NCBI RefSeq assembly: GCF_003014595.1
Contig: NZ_PYGK01000009.1
Location: 244,482 to 308,481, forward strand
Direction: 5' to 3'
DNA length: 64,000 bases
DNA from: Chitinophaga ginsengisoli
GTDB lineage: Bacteria; Bacteroidota; Bacteroidia; Chitinophagales; Chitinophagaceae
Within the stretch, counting starts at the first letter, position 1. Each line of letters begins with the position of its first letter. Under the pieces are notes generated by a model that saw nothing but the letters and a program-made list of their open reading frames with translations, was not told the DNA's origin and made no database searches. This document shows positions 16,728 to 25,871 of the stretch, piece after piece. The translations under genes were made by a program, and so were the position numbers.

Positions 16728-18518
16728 CTAGTCATCCAATTTGAGTACTGCAAGGAATGCTTCCTGCGGTACTTCCACATTACCAATCTGGCGCATACGC
16801 TTTTTACCTTCTTTCTGTTTTTCCAGCAGCTTACGTTTACGGGAGATGTCACCACCATAACATTTGGCGGTTACGTCCTTACGCATGGCGCTGATAGTTT
16901 CACGGGCCAGGATCTTGGCGCCGATAGCTGCCTGGATAGCGATCATGAATTGCTGACGTGGCAGCAGTTCTTTTAGCTTCTCACACAACTTACGACCGAA
17001 GTCCTGCGCACGGCTGCGGTGGATCAGGGCGCTCAGCGCATCCACCTTGTCGCCATTCAGGAGGATATCCATCTTCGCGATATCACTGTCACGGTAACCG
17101 ATCGGTGCATAGTCGAAAGAGGCATAACCACGGGTCTGGCTCTTCAGTTTATCATAGAAATCGAACACGATCTCTGTCAAAGGCATTTCAAACATTAATT
17201 CCACCCTGGAAGGAGTCAGATAGTTCTGATTCAGCAGGATGCCCCTCTTACCAAGGCACAGGGTCATAATGTTACCGATATAATCGGGCTTGGTGATGAT
17301 CTGTGCTTTGATGAATGGTTCCTCGATACGTTCCAGTTTGCTGGGATCCGGCATCTCGGAAGGGTTGTTCACGATAATAACTTCCTGCCGGGTGCTATGG
17401 GCAATGAAGCTAACGTTCGGTACGGTAGTGATCACTGTCTGGTTGAACTCTCTTTCAAGGCGTTCCTGGATGATCTCCATATGCAGCATACCAAGGAATC
17501 CGCATCGGAAACCGAAGCCAAGTGCCTGGGAAGTTTCCAGTTCGAAGGTCAGGGAAGCGTCGTTCAGCTGGAGTTTTTCCATACAGTCACGCAGCTCCTC
17601 GAAATCTTCTGTGTTTACAGGGAAGATCCCTGCGAATACCATCGGCTTTACCTCTTCGAAACCGTTGATCGCTTCCTGGCTTGGATTAGCGCTCAGGGTG
17701 ATGGTATCACCTACTTTCACCTCTTTAGCATTTTTGATACCGGTGATGATATATCCTACGTCACCTGTCTTAACAGTTTGTGTAGGCTGCAGCCCCAGTT
17801 TAAGGATACCCACTTCATCAGCAAAGTATTCCTGGTCGGTATTGAAGAATTTAACTTTATCGCCTTTTTTAATGGATCCGTTGAATATCCTGTAGTAAGC
17901 AATGATACCACGGAAAGAGTTGAACACGCTGTCGAAGATCAGCGCCTGCAGCGGAGCTTCAGGATCGCCTTTCGGAGCAGGAATACGTGTTACGATGGAC
18001 TCCAGGATCTCCTCGATACCGATGCCGGTTTTACCGGAAGCCAGCAGGATTTCCTCCTCTTTACAACCGATGAGCTCTATGATCTGGTCTTTTACTTCAG
18101 GGATCATCGCACCCTCCATATCAATCTTGTTGATCACGGGGATGATCTCCAGGTCATTTTCCAGGGCCAGGTAAAGGTTGGAAATGGTCTGCGCCTGAAT
18201 ACCCTGGGCAGCATCTACGAGTAACAGTGCACCTTCACAGGCAGCCAGTGCACGGGAAACCTCATAGGAGAAGTCCACGTGACCGGGAGTATCGATCAGG
18301 TTAAATACATACTGCTGTCCCTGATGAGTATAGTTCATCTGGATAGCGTGACTTTTGATAGTGATCCCTTTTTCTCTTTCGAGGTCCATGTCATCCAGTA
18401 CCTGTGCCTGCATGTCCCTGTCGGAAATGGTTTTGGTATGTTCTAACAGCCTGTCAGCCAATGTACTTTTACCGTGGTCGATGTGTGCAATGATGCAAAA
18501 ATTCCTGATATTCTTCAT
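16728..18518 (-). CDS. lepA: Elongation factor 4 (LepA)
   Basis: Translational GTPase that acts on stalled ribosomes by back-translocation. Motifs in order: AHIDHGKST (G1), DTPGHVDF (G3), NKIDM (G4), EF-G-like domains, then the LepA-specific C-terminal domain. The open frame continues upstream to 18854, but the conserved N-terminus MKNIRNFCIIAHIDHGKST starts at ATG 18518, giving the usual 596 residues. A perfect -7 box lies 44 bases upstream of that ATG and inside the longer frame, which supports the shorter start. Confidence 0.97.
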   Translation of the reverse strand: MKNIRNFCIIAHIDHGKSTLADRLLEHTKTISDRDMQAQVLDDMDLEREKGITIKSHAIQMNYTHQGQQYVFNLIDTPGHVDFSYEVSRALAACEGALLLVDAAQGIQAQTISNLYLALENDLEIIPVINKIDMEGAMIPEVKDQIIELIGCKEEEILLASGKTGIGIEEILESIVTRIPAPKGDPEAPLQALIFDSVFNSFRGIIAYYRIFNGSIKKGDKVKFFNTDQEYFADEVGILKLGLQPTQTVKTGDVGYIITGIKNAKEVKVGDTITLSANPSQEAINGFEEVKPMVFAGIFPVNTEDFEELRDCMEKLQLNDASLTFELETSQALGFGFRCGFLGMLHMEIIQERLEREFNQTVITTVPNVSFIAHSTRQEVIIVNNPSEMPDPSKLERIEEPFIKAQIITKPDYIGNIMTLCLGKRGILLNQNYLTPSRVELMFEMPLTEIVFDFYDKLKSQTRGYASFDYAPIGYRDSDIAKMDILLNGDKVDALSALIHRSRAQDFGRKLCEKLKELLPRQQFMIAIQAAIGAKILARETISAMRKDVTAKCYGGDISRKRKLLEKQKEGKKRMRQIGNVEVPQEAFLAVLKLDD

Positions 18519-18561
18519 ATATGCTTTTAAAACCAGGCGTTTAACGCCCCGCGTCAAGCCG

Positions 18562-18569
18562 CAAAGGTA
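18562..18569 (-). promoter_or_regulatory. -7 promoter box of lepA
   Basis: Minus-strand TACCTTTG, a perfect TAnnTTTG match, which rules out the upstream extension of the lepA frame. Confidence 0.6.
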
Positions 18570-18649
18570 TTTAAATTTTGCTATTCCCGGATAGGAGAAC
18601 CTGTCGTATTTGGTACTATTTTGTCTACATTTAATGTAAAAAAAATCCC

Positions 18650-18910
18650 ATGGACCTGCTACAACAGTTCGAAGCGGCCGCAACAGCCAGTAAAACATTG
18701 TCCCAAAAGCCTGATAATGAAACACTTCTGCAATTGTATTCCCTCTATAAACAAGGTACCGAGGGAGACGTGAACACCGATCCTCCCACCAATCTTTTCG
18801 ATTTCGTAGCCAAGGCGAAATATGAGGCCTGGCAGAAGTTGAAAGGTAAATCAAAAGAAGAGGCCCAACAAGAGTATGTAGCGTTGGTTACCAGGCTAAA
18901 AGGGGCCTGA
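18650..18910 (+). CDS. Acyl-CoA-binding protein
   Basis: An 86-residue four-helix protein of the ACBP family, which carries long-chain acyl-CoA esters in the cytoplasm. The family pattern LQLYSLYKQGTEGDVNT (about 28-44) and KYEAWQKLKGKSKEEAQQEY (about 63-82) is clear and includes the ligand-contacting Tyr and Lys. Length is exactly that of free-standing ACBP. It is divergent from lepA and upstream of the ornithine aminotransferase gene, which has its own promoter. Confidence 0.93.
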   Translation: MDLLQQFEAAATASKTLSQKPDNETLLQLYSLYKQGTEGDVNTDPPTNLFDFVAKAKYEAWQKLKGKSKEEAQQEYVALVTRLKGA

Positions 18911-18975
18911 AAACACAATAGGGCCTTTTCCGGCTTGTTTTCCTTCCCTGCGTCTAATACATGAGCTGTATTGTG

Positions 18976-18983
18976 TACCTTTG
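18976..18983 (+). promoter_or_regulatory. -7 promoter box of the ornithine aminotransferase gene
   Basis: TACCTTTG ends only 7 bases before the ATG at 18991, so the mRNA would be leaderless or nearly so. Confidence 0.55.
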
Positions 18984-18990
18984 AATCGTT

Positions 18991-20223
18991 ATGTTACACG
19001 CATCTAAGATTACAGAAAGAACACAGCATTTCCTTGACCTGGAAGAACAGTATGGCGCCCATAATTACCATCCGTTGCCGGTAGTATTGAACCGGGGTGA
19101 AGGTGTATTTCTCTGGGACGTAGACGGAAAGCGTTATTACGATTTCCTCTCAGGCTATTCTGCTGTTAACCAGGGCCATTGTCACCCCGCCATCATCCGT
19201 GCCCTGATAGAACAGGCACAGAAACTGACCCTGACTTCCCGCGCATTCCACAGCGACCTGCTCGGCGAATATGCGGCCTTCATTACGGATTACTTCGGCT
19301 ACGATAAGGTACTTCCCATGAATACCGGCGTAGAAGCCGTGGAAACAGCCCTGAAGCTGTGCCGCCGCTGGGGATATATGGTAAAAGGTATTCCGGAGAA
19401 CCAGGCAAAGATCATCGTTTGTGCCAATAACTTCCACGGACGTACCCTGAACGTGGTCTCCTTTAGTACAGATCCTTCTTCCCGGACTGATTTCGGCCCT
19501 TTCATGCCGGGTTATGAGATCATTCCCTATAATAACCTGCCTGCCCTTGAAAAGGCATTACAGGACAAGAACGTTGCTGGCTTCCTGGTAGAACCCATCC
19601 AGGGGGAAGCAGGTGTCATGGTACCCGACGAGGGCTACCTGTCCAAAGCCCGTCAGTATTGCGAAGACGCCAATGTGCTCTTTATCGCCGACGAGATCCA
19701 GACTGGCCTTGCCCGCACAGGTAAAATGCTCTGCTGCGATCATGAAAATGTGCGCCCCGACATCCTGATACTGGGTAAAGCCCTTTCCGGCGGAACATTA
19801 CCCGTAGCAGCTGTCCTGGCTGACGATGAGATCATGCTCACCATTAAACCAGGTGAACATGGCAGTACCTACGGTGGTAATCCGCTGGCCTGCAAAGTAG
19901 CTATTACGGCACTGACCGTCCTGAAGGAAGAGAACATGGCGGAAAATGCTGCTGCCATGGGTGAACTCCTGCGAGAGGAACTTGCAGCCCTCCATTCTCC
20001 TTATATCAGCACCATCCGCGGTAAAGGACTGCTGAACGCGATCGTCATTCAGCACGAGCATCCGGAAGCAGCCTGGGACCTCTGTCTGGCACTCAAGGAC
20101 AACGGACTGCTCGCCAAACCTACACATGGCGACAAGATCCGCTTCGCACCTCCCCTGCTGATCACAGCCGCCCAGGTCAGGGAAGCTGTGCACATCATTG
20201 GTAAAAGCCTCGAGACATTATAA
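18991..20223 (+). CDS. rocD: Ornithine--oxo-acid transaminase
   Basis: A 410-residue fold-type I class III aminotransferase that converts ornithine and 2-oxoglutarate to glutamate semialdehyde and glutamate. The start region AHNYHPLPVVL, the DVDGKRYYDFLSGYSAVNQG block and LGKALSGGTLPVAAVL with the PLP lysine (about residue 262) match ornithine aminotransferases rather than acetylornithine or GABA enzymes. PLP contacts FIADEIQTGLARTG and STYGGNPLA are intact. The very short leader is a notable feature. Confidence 0.93.
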   Translation: MLHASKITERTQHFLDLEEQYGAHNYHPLPVVLNRGEGVFLWDVDGKRYYDFLSGYSAVNQGHCHPAIIRALIEQAQKLTLTSRAFHSDLLGEYAAFITDYFGYDKVLPMNTGVEAVETALKLCRRWGYMVKGIPENQAKIIVCANNFHGRTLNVVSFSTDPSSRTDFGPFMPGYEIIPYNNLPALEKALQDKNVAGFLVEPIQGEAGVMVPDEGYLSKARQYCEDANVLFIADEIQTGLARTGKMLCCDHENVRPDILILGKALSGGTLPVAAVLADDEIMLTIKPGEHGSTYGGNPLACKVAITALTVLKEENMAENAAAMGELLREELAALHSPYISTIRGKGLLNAIVIQHEHPEAAWDLCLALKDNGLLAKPTHGDKIRFAPPLLITAAQVREAVHIIGKSLETL

Positions 20224-20265
20224 TTTGAAACATTATAAGTTATAGCAGAAATACTATAGCCGCGC

Positions 20266-20910
20266 ATGCCCAAACAACAGAAAGCCATCCGCAGCAGCGG
20301 TTGGAAAACAGACTTCCTGATAGGATTTCCTGACGGATTATTACTCTTATTTTTTACGACTTTCCTGTTGCACGGTATGCCTGTCAGCGTACAGCAATTT
20401 TATACAGTGAATATCTGTATCTGGCTGGCAGGAAGCATACTGGTAATGATCAGCGCTTTCCAAGCCAACCGGGGAGATCCGCAACATGATGAAAGTACCT
20501 TATCTCCGGAAGAAAGACAGAAACTGGAACGCCTCAACATCAGTGAGCCCATTATAGAAAATATCGCCGCAGAAATGCAAAAGGATGCCGTACAATGGGA
20601 AGAAACCCTGGCATCGCAACAGGTACAGGAAAAACATTTCAATCTCGCAGCCGCCATCCGGAGCGGATTGCTGACAGGCTTCTCTTTCTTGCTAGGCGGC
20701 ATCCTCCCGTTTTTACCCTACCTGCGTAACGAGCATTTCACCGCAGCCGCAAATACCAGCGTGTTGTATGTGTTCATTGCAATGACAGTATTCAGCTTCA
20801 TTAAATCGAAGATGACCAACCAGTCAACGATTCCAATCATCCTAAGAAATCTTGCGTATGGAGCCGCGGTGTGGTTGGGAGCGTTTATCATTCTATTGGT
20901 GTTCAGATAA
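20266..20910 (+). CDS. VIT1/CCC1-like integral membrane protein
   Basis: A 214-residue membrane protein. The first segment holds FLIGFPDGLLLLFFTTFLL, which resembles the family's first helix with its GxxDGL element; a charged cytoplasmic helical stretch (about 75-125, with PEERQKLERL) follows, then LLTGFSFLLGGILPFLPYL and two more segments. This layout is that of VIT1/CCC1 iron/manganese transporters, but the sequence is divergent and metal ligands cannot be confirmed by eye. It begins 42 bases after rocD on the same strand. Confidence 0.6.
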   Translation: MPKQQKAIRSSGWKTDFLIGFPDGLLLLFFTTFLLHGMPVSVQQFYTVNICIWLAGSILVMISAFQANRGDPQHDESTLSPEERQKLERLNISEPIIENIAAEMQKDAVQWEETLASQQVQEKHFNLAAAIRSGLLTGFSFLLGGILPFLPYLRNEHFTAAANTSVLYVFIAMTVFSFIKSKMTNQSTIPIILRNLAYGAAVWLGAFIILLVFR

Positions 20911-20953
20911 AATTCTCCGGTTACATTATGTGGGTGGGGGATCATCCGTATTT

Positions 20954-21020
20954 CCCCGGGGTGAGACACCCCGCGCTACAAACAAAACAACCCCTAAAGG
21001 GGTTGATTGATGTTTTGTTA
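20954..21020 (+). repeat. GCGCTACAAAC palindrome element, copy A
   Basis: Two hairpins joined by a conserved linker: CCCCGGGGTGAGACACCCCG, then GCGCTACAAACAAAAC, then AACCCCTAAAGGGGTT, then GATTGATGTTTTGTTA. The AACAAAAC and GTTTTGTT flanks can pair around the second hairpin. The same design with a different second stem occurs at 63786-63850. It may also terminate the upstream gene. Confidence 0.75.
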
Positions 21021-21088
21021 GCTACAAACACAACTCCTAACGTAATCGGTCTGAATTGCGGGCACTCCTCCCATCATCAGCCCTCCCA

Positions 21089-21258
21089 AAGTAGCGGAAG
21101 GTTTCAGGTGGAGACCTAAGGGCCTTATCCCTTAGAGAGCCTGATACGCTTGACAGGGGTTTAATATCCATCCAATGGCCCAATACGACAAAAAACGCCC
21201 AATAGCAAGTCTCGAAAAGGGATACAGCCCGTGGTCCCACCTGAAACCGCAGCAACTT
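21089..21258 (+). repeat. Dispersed fold-back element, copy 2 (170 bp)
   Basis: The arms are AAGTAGCGGAAGGTTTCAGG on the left and CCTGAAACCGCAGCAACTT on the right. The inner arm has changed on both sides relative to copy 1 (CAGGTGG with CCACCTG in place of CAGATGG with CCATCTG), so pairing is kept. The core CAATAGCAAGTCTCGAAAAG is shared. It lies between two convergent genes; 72 bases and a terminator separate it from the minus-strand stop. Confidence 0.87.
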
Positions 21259-21273
21259 CCCTAAACATCCCCC

Positions 21274-21309
21274 AAAAAACAAAGCCTCGCAGAACTCAAT
21301 CCGCGAGGC
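21274..21309 (-). terminator. Intrinsic terminator of the 21330-21728 gene
   Basis: Minus-strand stem GCCTCGC / GCGAGGC with a 12-base loop, followed on the minus strand by TTTG and a T run. Confidence 0.75.
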
Positions 21310-21329
21310 CGTAATAAAAAATTTATCCG

Positions 21330-21728
21330 TTACTCAACCGGCGCCTTCTCCCCTTTCCCATTACTCAAAATCACACACACAAACGCCACGATCGCCGCCA
21401 TCACCGACAAATACAGCCCGATCTTCCTCTCAGGACACACACCCATCTCACACCTCGAAAACAGCATAAAGTTCCTGAACGTCCACGCCACTAAAAACGC
21501 CGCTACAAAAAGGTTCACCCGTGCTGACCATTTCCCGGGCACAAGGAACAATATGCCCGAAACCACAGCCACAAAGATGCTCAGCTTTCCTGGCTCACCG
21601 AAACTGGAACCTGCGGTATTCAACCCTGTAAACGCTAAATGTTTACTCTCAATCGTCAGCCAGGGCAAAAATGCACTGATGATCACAATAACAACCGATA
21701 TTAATCCGAAAATGGTAGGCTTATTCAT
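21330..21728 (-). CDS. Small membrane protein of unknown function
   Basis: A 132-residue protein with four hydrophobic segments (about 6-22, 50-66, 71-90, 105-123) and a conserved-looking Cys pair in SRCEMGVCPERK in the loop before the last segment. I do not recognise a family. It ends before, and starts 7 bases after, the DPP4 gene on the same strand, so it is probably the second gene of that transcript. No catalytic motif is seen. Confidence 0.65.
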   Translation of the reverse strand: MNKPTIFGLISVVIVIISAFLPWLTIESKHLAFTGLNTAGSSFGEPGKLSIFVAVVSGILFLVPGKWSARVNLFVAAFLVAWTFRNFMLFSRCEMGVCPERKIGLYLSVMAAIVAFVCVILSNGKGEKAPVE

Positions 21729-21735
21729 AATTAAA

Positions 21736-23931
21736 TTATCTCGCTCCCGGAGGACAATGTTCTTTCAAATAGTTAGTGTATAAAATAGACAGGTGTTTGA
21801 AGGTGCCCGCACCTTCACTGATGCTGTGTGTACGGTTAGGATAAGACATAAATTGGAACTGCTTACCATTACGGATCAGTTCATTCTGTAGTAACTCTGC
21901 ATTCTGAAAATGCACATTGTCATCACCGGTACCATGAACGTACAGCAGATTTCCTATTAAGCCTTTGGTATAGGTTACAGGAGAGCCATTCACATAGTCG
22001 TCATGGTTTTCCTGTGGTAAGCCCATATATCGTTCCTGGTAGATGTTGTCATAAGTAAAGAGACTACCTACAGCAGCGATAGCAATACCGGTTTTATAGA
22101 TCTGCGGATAGCGGAACAGCAGGTTCAGTGTCATGCCACCGCCACCGCTCCAGCCCCACACTGCTACACGGGAAGTATCGAGATAACGGTGACGCTTAAA
22201 CAGTTCCTGCGCACCCGCAGCCTGATCACGTACGTTTACCTGTCCCACGTTACGGTAGATGCTCTTACGCCACTGACGACCTTTAGGCAAAGGCGTACCC
22301 CTGTTATCCATAGAAATGTAAATGTACCCGTCAGCCGCCATATCACCGTTATAGATGAAGTTGCGACCAGCACCATACTGGTCTTTAGCAGTAGCAGCAG
22401 CAGGTTCGCCGTATACATAAAATACAACAGGATATTTCTTTGTAGAGTCGAAGTTCGTCGGACGAGCCATCCAGCCATCCATGGTGACACCTTCAGGTGT
22501 TGTAACCTGGAAGAATTCCTGTCGTGGAGCAAACCGGGAAGTCTGCAGGTCCATCGCAATATTAGTCTTCAGATCATCTTTATGCGTAGGTAAGAATACA
22601 AGCTCACTGTGCGGCTGATAAAAGTGATTGGAAAAGCTATGCACCGCCCACTGCGCATCCGGAGAGATGTCATACTCATGGGTACCTTCCTCAATGATAG
22701 GAGACACTCTCTGAGGCTCCCCTTTACCATCGAGAGATACTTTATAAAGGAACTGCTGTGTAGGATTGTCAGGAGAAGCCAGTACATACGCCTGGTTGTT
22801 CTTTTCATCTATCCTCAGCAGATTGATGATATCATAATTACCCGGAGTAATGAGCGTTTCCTTGCCGTTCATATCTACATTGTACATGTGCCTCCAGCCG
22901 TCTTTCTCACTCATCCATACGAATGACTTACCACCATTAACCCAGTCCCATCCTGTCAGGTCATTATTCCAGCGGGAACGGATATCGATCCAGGCAGAAT
23001 CTCTTTCTTGGTAGATCTGTTTAGTCTTGCCGGTAGCCGGATCAGCAACATACAACACGCTTTCATTCTGTTTTCTGTTGAGCTGTTGTAATATCAATCC
23101 TGTGCGTGCCGGATTCCATTCTACACGGGTGATGTAATGTTGTTGCGGATCGCCGGGTACCTGCAACCAGGTAGTCTTAGCGGTGTTGATATCCACCACG
23201 CCTACACGGCAGGAGGAAGGACTCTCCCCTGCTTTCGGATATTCCACCGGAACAGTATAAGAATAAAGCGAATCGGTATTATCCATCATCAGGAAGTCCC
23301 TGATCTTACGGGCATCTATCTGCCAATAGGCAATAGAGCGGCTGTCAGGGCTCCAGCGGAAGCCATCGCGGCAATCAAACTCCTCTTCATAAGCCCAGTC
23401 AAAAGTACCGTTGATCAGGCGACGGTTACCGTCTTTTGTAAGGGCTTTGATCTTACCACTCAGGATATCTTCAACGTATAAATTGTGTTCACTAACGTAA
23501 GCCACCTGTTTCCCATCAGGGGAAATTTTAGCGAACATGAGGGAAGAGGCGGGTAATCCTTTACCCAGTTGTTGCAATTTGCCACTGGGAATATCAAGTA
23601 ACCAGTAGTCACCCCTCGTCTTATATCGCCAGACTTTCTGCGATTTTGTATAGATCAGCCATTTATTTTCATCAGGTGTATAGGAGAAATCCTCCACCTG
23701 TATGGCTGCCTGCCCCTTAGGCGTCAGCAGGCTGCTGGGGATCTTTACGTTCTGCCGTCCCTCTTTTGCGTTGTAACTGGTGATACTGGTGCCGTTGGCC
23801 TCATAAATAGACTGGCCGTCTTTGCCCCATTGAGTCTGCTTCCATGGTTGGGCGCTGGCTTTCACTGCCAGCAGGCAGACAAAAAAAGTAAGTGCCCTGC
23901 TGCCGGGACAACTAAGATAACGTAAACGCAT
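21736..23931 (-). CDS. S9 family dipeptidyl peptidase (DPP IV type), exported
   Basis: A 731-residue serine peptidase with a signal peptide (MRLRYLSC... ending SAQ), an N-terminal eight-bladed propeller of the DPPIV_N family (including SYTPDENKWLIYT and the WAYEEEF segment with the double-Glu that binds the substrate amino group), and a C-terminal alpha/beta hydrolase domain. The nucleophile lies in GWSGGG, the acid in GTGDDNVH and the histidine in RTHSI. It should release Xaa-Pro dipeptides in the periplasm. The frame continues upstream to 24036; ATG 23931 is chosen because it gives the signal peptide and lies after a near-consensus -7 box (minus strand TATCTTGC at 23954-23961). Confidence 0.93.
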   Translation of the reverse strand: MRLRYLSCPGSRALTFFVCLLAVKASAQPWKQTQWGKDGQSIYEANGTSITSYNAKEGRQNVKIPSSLLTPKGQAAIQVEDFSYTPDENKWLIYTKSQKVWRYKTRGDYWLLDIPSGKLQQLGKGLPASSLMFAKISPDGKQVAYVSEHNLYVEDILSGKIKALTKDGNRRLINGTFDWAYEEEFDCRDGFRWSPDSRSIAYWQIDARKIRDFLMMDNTDSLYSYTVPVEYPKAGESPSSCRVGVVDINTAKTTWLQVPGDPQQHYITRVEWNPARTGLILQQLNRKQNESVLYVADPATGKTKQIYQERDSAWIDIRSRWNNDLTGWDWVNGGKSFVWMSEKDGWRHMYNVDMNGKETLITPGNYDIINLLRIDEKNNQAYVLASPDNPTQQFLYKVSLDGKGEPQRVSPIIEEGTHEYDISPDAQWAVHSFSNHFYQPHSELVFLPTHKDDLKTNIAMDLQTSRFAPRQEFFQVTTPEGVTMDGWMARPTNFDSTKKYPVVFYVYGEPAAATAKDQYGAGRNFIYNGDMAADGYIYISMDNRGTPLPKGRQWRKSIYRNVGQVNVRDQAAGAQELFKRHRYLDTSRVAVWGWSGGGGMTLNLLFRYPQIYKTGIAIAAVGSLFTYDNIYQERYMGLPQENHDDYVNGSPVTYTKGLIGNLLYVHGTGDDNVHFQNAELLQNELIRNGKQFQFMSYPNRTHSISEGAGTFKHLSILYTNYLKEHCPPGAR

Positions 23932-24181
23932 TGTGTCTGGTGAATTTGAAACGGCAAGATAAATCATTGGGTTCAAATGACCCCTTCCACTTGTGGAAAA
24001 CTTATTGTGGAAAAGTTTTATACAAGTGAGATACAACTAGTTATTAGTTAAATTTATATATTTATACCGGCAAATCGTGCATGAAAATTGCTAAGGTCAT
24101 ACCGTGAATGATCGTCGAATATATATAGTCTAATTTAACCAATATATTTTTTTATTAATATCCTCTGAAAAACAAATTATC

Positions 24182-24424
24182 ATGATTCAGGTAACATATA
24201 CCTACAAAAACCGGGAATTCCTCCAATTGGAAGACAATTTTATGAATCAGCTGGCACAATTGGGCGTTCGTCAGATGCATGCCCTATTGGAGCCATTATC
24301 AGATTCTCTTGTGAATGAAACAGGGAAGATCCGTATCAACCTCGATCAGCACCCGAAAATTGAATTGGAAGGCTTTAGTAATCCTGTAAAGGACCAGATA
24401 GAAATGGTATTGCGCGGAGAGTAG
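24182..24424 (+). CDS. Small hypothetical protein
   Basis: An 80-residue soluble, slightly acidic protein with no recognised domain. It starts at a clear ATG preceded by an AT-rich stretch and ends one base before the convergent YihY gene. Balanced amino acid use and normal codon choice suggest that it is a real gene. No signal peptide or membrane segment. Function unknown. Confidence 0.6.
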   Translation: MIQVTYTYKNREFLQLEDNFMNQLAQLGVRQMHALLEPLSDSLVNETGKIRINLDQHPKIELEGFSNPVKDQIEMVLRGE

Positions 24425-24425
24425 G

Positions 24426-25334
24426 TCAGCGTACTTCCACATCCGCCAGTTCATAGAAAGTGGCATGACGGAGGGGCTGCATCGGACGATGTTTGAATTC
24501 GCTCCATACTTTAGTAAATGCAGCTCCATAATAGAAAATGATGGCACTATAGAAGATAAACAGCATCAACAGCACAGCAGAGGCAGAAGCCCCATACAGG
24601 ATCCCAATATTGCCCCCATACAGCAAACGGCGTAAGACCAGTTTCCCTATACTGAATAAAATTCCTGTGAGCAATGCTCCCGAGAATGCAACTTTCCACG
24701 TAGGACGCGCATCAGGCAGATATCGGAACAACACCGCAAACCAGGATGTTACGATCAGTAATGATGCTATCTGGGTGAATACCCCGCTGAATACAAATGC
24801 GGCGCGGGGAAATATGTCGTTGACATAACTTCCCAGGAATGCCTGCACACTTTCTGCCATCAGACTGGCCAGGAAAAGGATACCCGCAGCTCCTATCACC
24901 ACCAGGGACCGTAAGCGGTCTACTAACGATTGCACAAAGCTTTCCTTCACAGTGATCCGGATCATCCATAACTGGTTCAGGGAACTTTTGATCACCTTCA
25001 ATAGCGTAGTTGTTACAAACAGCAGGAAAATAAACAGTATAGTGGCCACAGGCACCGTGTGTGCCAAACCACGGAATCCTCTCAGCGTAACAACTACCTG
25101 TTTGGCACTTTCATCACCCACCAGTTCTCCCAGCCGCAAGATCAGCTGCCGGCCAATAGACCGGCGATTGAACAGTAATCCTAATACCTGTACAAGGATC
25201 AACAGAATAGGAGGAAGCGCGAAACTGGCAAAAAATGCAGTCGCCCCGGCCAGGCGTAAGGGATCGTTTTTTTGTAAAACCTGGAAAGCTGCGCGTAACG
25301 TATAAATAAGGCTCTTGATATATGCTCTGGACAT
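24426..25334 (-). CDS. YihY/BrkB family inner-membrane protein
   Basis: A 302-residue protein with about six hydrophobic segments and the family pattern GATAFFASFALPPILLIL near residues 28-45, followed by LVTSWFAVLFRYLPDARPTW and a GILYGASAS segment. This matches the YihY/virulence factor BrkB family, once called ribonuclease BN in error; its role is uncertain (possibly transport). It is a single gene on the minus strand, with a short tail after the last membrane segment. Confidence 0.88.
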   Translation of the reverse strand: MSRAYIKSLIYTLRAAFQVLQKNDPLRLAGATAFFASFALPPILLILVQVLGLLFNRRSIGRQLILRLGELVGDESAKQVVVTLRGFRGLAHTVPVATILFIFLLFVTTTLLKVIKSSLNQLWMIRITVKESFVQSLVDRLRSLVVIGAAGILFLASLMAESVQAFLGSYVNDIFPRAAFVFSGVFTQIASLLIVTSWFAVLFRYLPDARPTWKVAFSGALLTGILFSIGKLVLRRLLYGGNIGILYGASASAVLLMLFIFYSAIIFYYGAAFTKVWSEFKHRPMQPLRHATFYELADVEVR

Positions 25335-25383
25335 TATTGGGAAAAAATGGTCCGCCCTTTACACTGTAAAAACCATGCCCGGC

Positions 25384-25812
25384 TTAGCGGCTAAGTGTGA
25401 AAAAGTGTTGTGTTACCTGCACCCTGTCAGGAATAGGTGCTCCGTCAAATATCAGCGTATTAAATTGAAATGTACTGTCAGTGACACGGGTCACCTCACA
25501 CAGAGTGGTATCAAGGCGAAAGTAAACATGTGATACCGCCTCGTACGACATCGAATCAAGTTTGTTATCCAGGTAAACGATCGTATTCCCCTTTCCCCGG
25601 TCGATCTGGAAATCCATATAGTTAGCTGTTCCCGGGTAATCCTTAACATCATAACGGGTGTAGGCCGTATCTCCGTCCTCCAAAGTATATTCTTTCTCAA
25701 CAACCTGATGGATATACCACTTTCCATCGTAATCAGGTTGGCGGACTGTCGTGTCTTCTTTCTTATTACAGGCAGCCAGTGTCAGCAGTGCTGGAACCAG
25801 TAGTTTCTTCAT
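25384..25812 (-). CDS. Small lipoprotein of unknown function
   Basis: A 142-residue predicted lipoprotein: MKKLLVPALLTLAACNKKED gives a hydrophobic signal and an LAAC lipobox (Cys15). The mature part is short, beta-rich and reads like a lipocalin-like barrel (DGKWYIHQVVEKEYTLEDG), a common type of Bacteroidota surface lipoprotein, but I cannot place it in a family. It lies between the AsmA and YihY genes on the same strand. Confidence 0.7.
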   Translation of the reverse strand: MKKLLVPALLTLAACNKKEDTTVRQPDYDGKWYIHQVVEKEYTLEDGDTAYTRYDVKDYPGTANYMDFQIDRGKGNTIVYLDNKLDSMSYEAVSHVYFRLDTTLCEVTRVTDSTFQFNTLIFDGAPIPDRVQVTQHFFTLSR

Positions 25813-25871
25813 GGAAAATGATTGATTGTCAGGCGCTAAATTACTATAAAACGGTCGTTCTGATTAAAAAG

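Noticed and set aside
17397..18224. Long plus-strand frame of 275 codons
   Set aside because: It is the antisense shadow of lepA; the lepA motifs on the minus strand are unmistakable.
18519..18854. N-terminal extension of lepA by 112 codons
   Set aside because: LepA proteins start at the MKNIRNF position and a perfect -7 box lies inside the extension.
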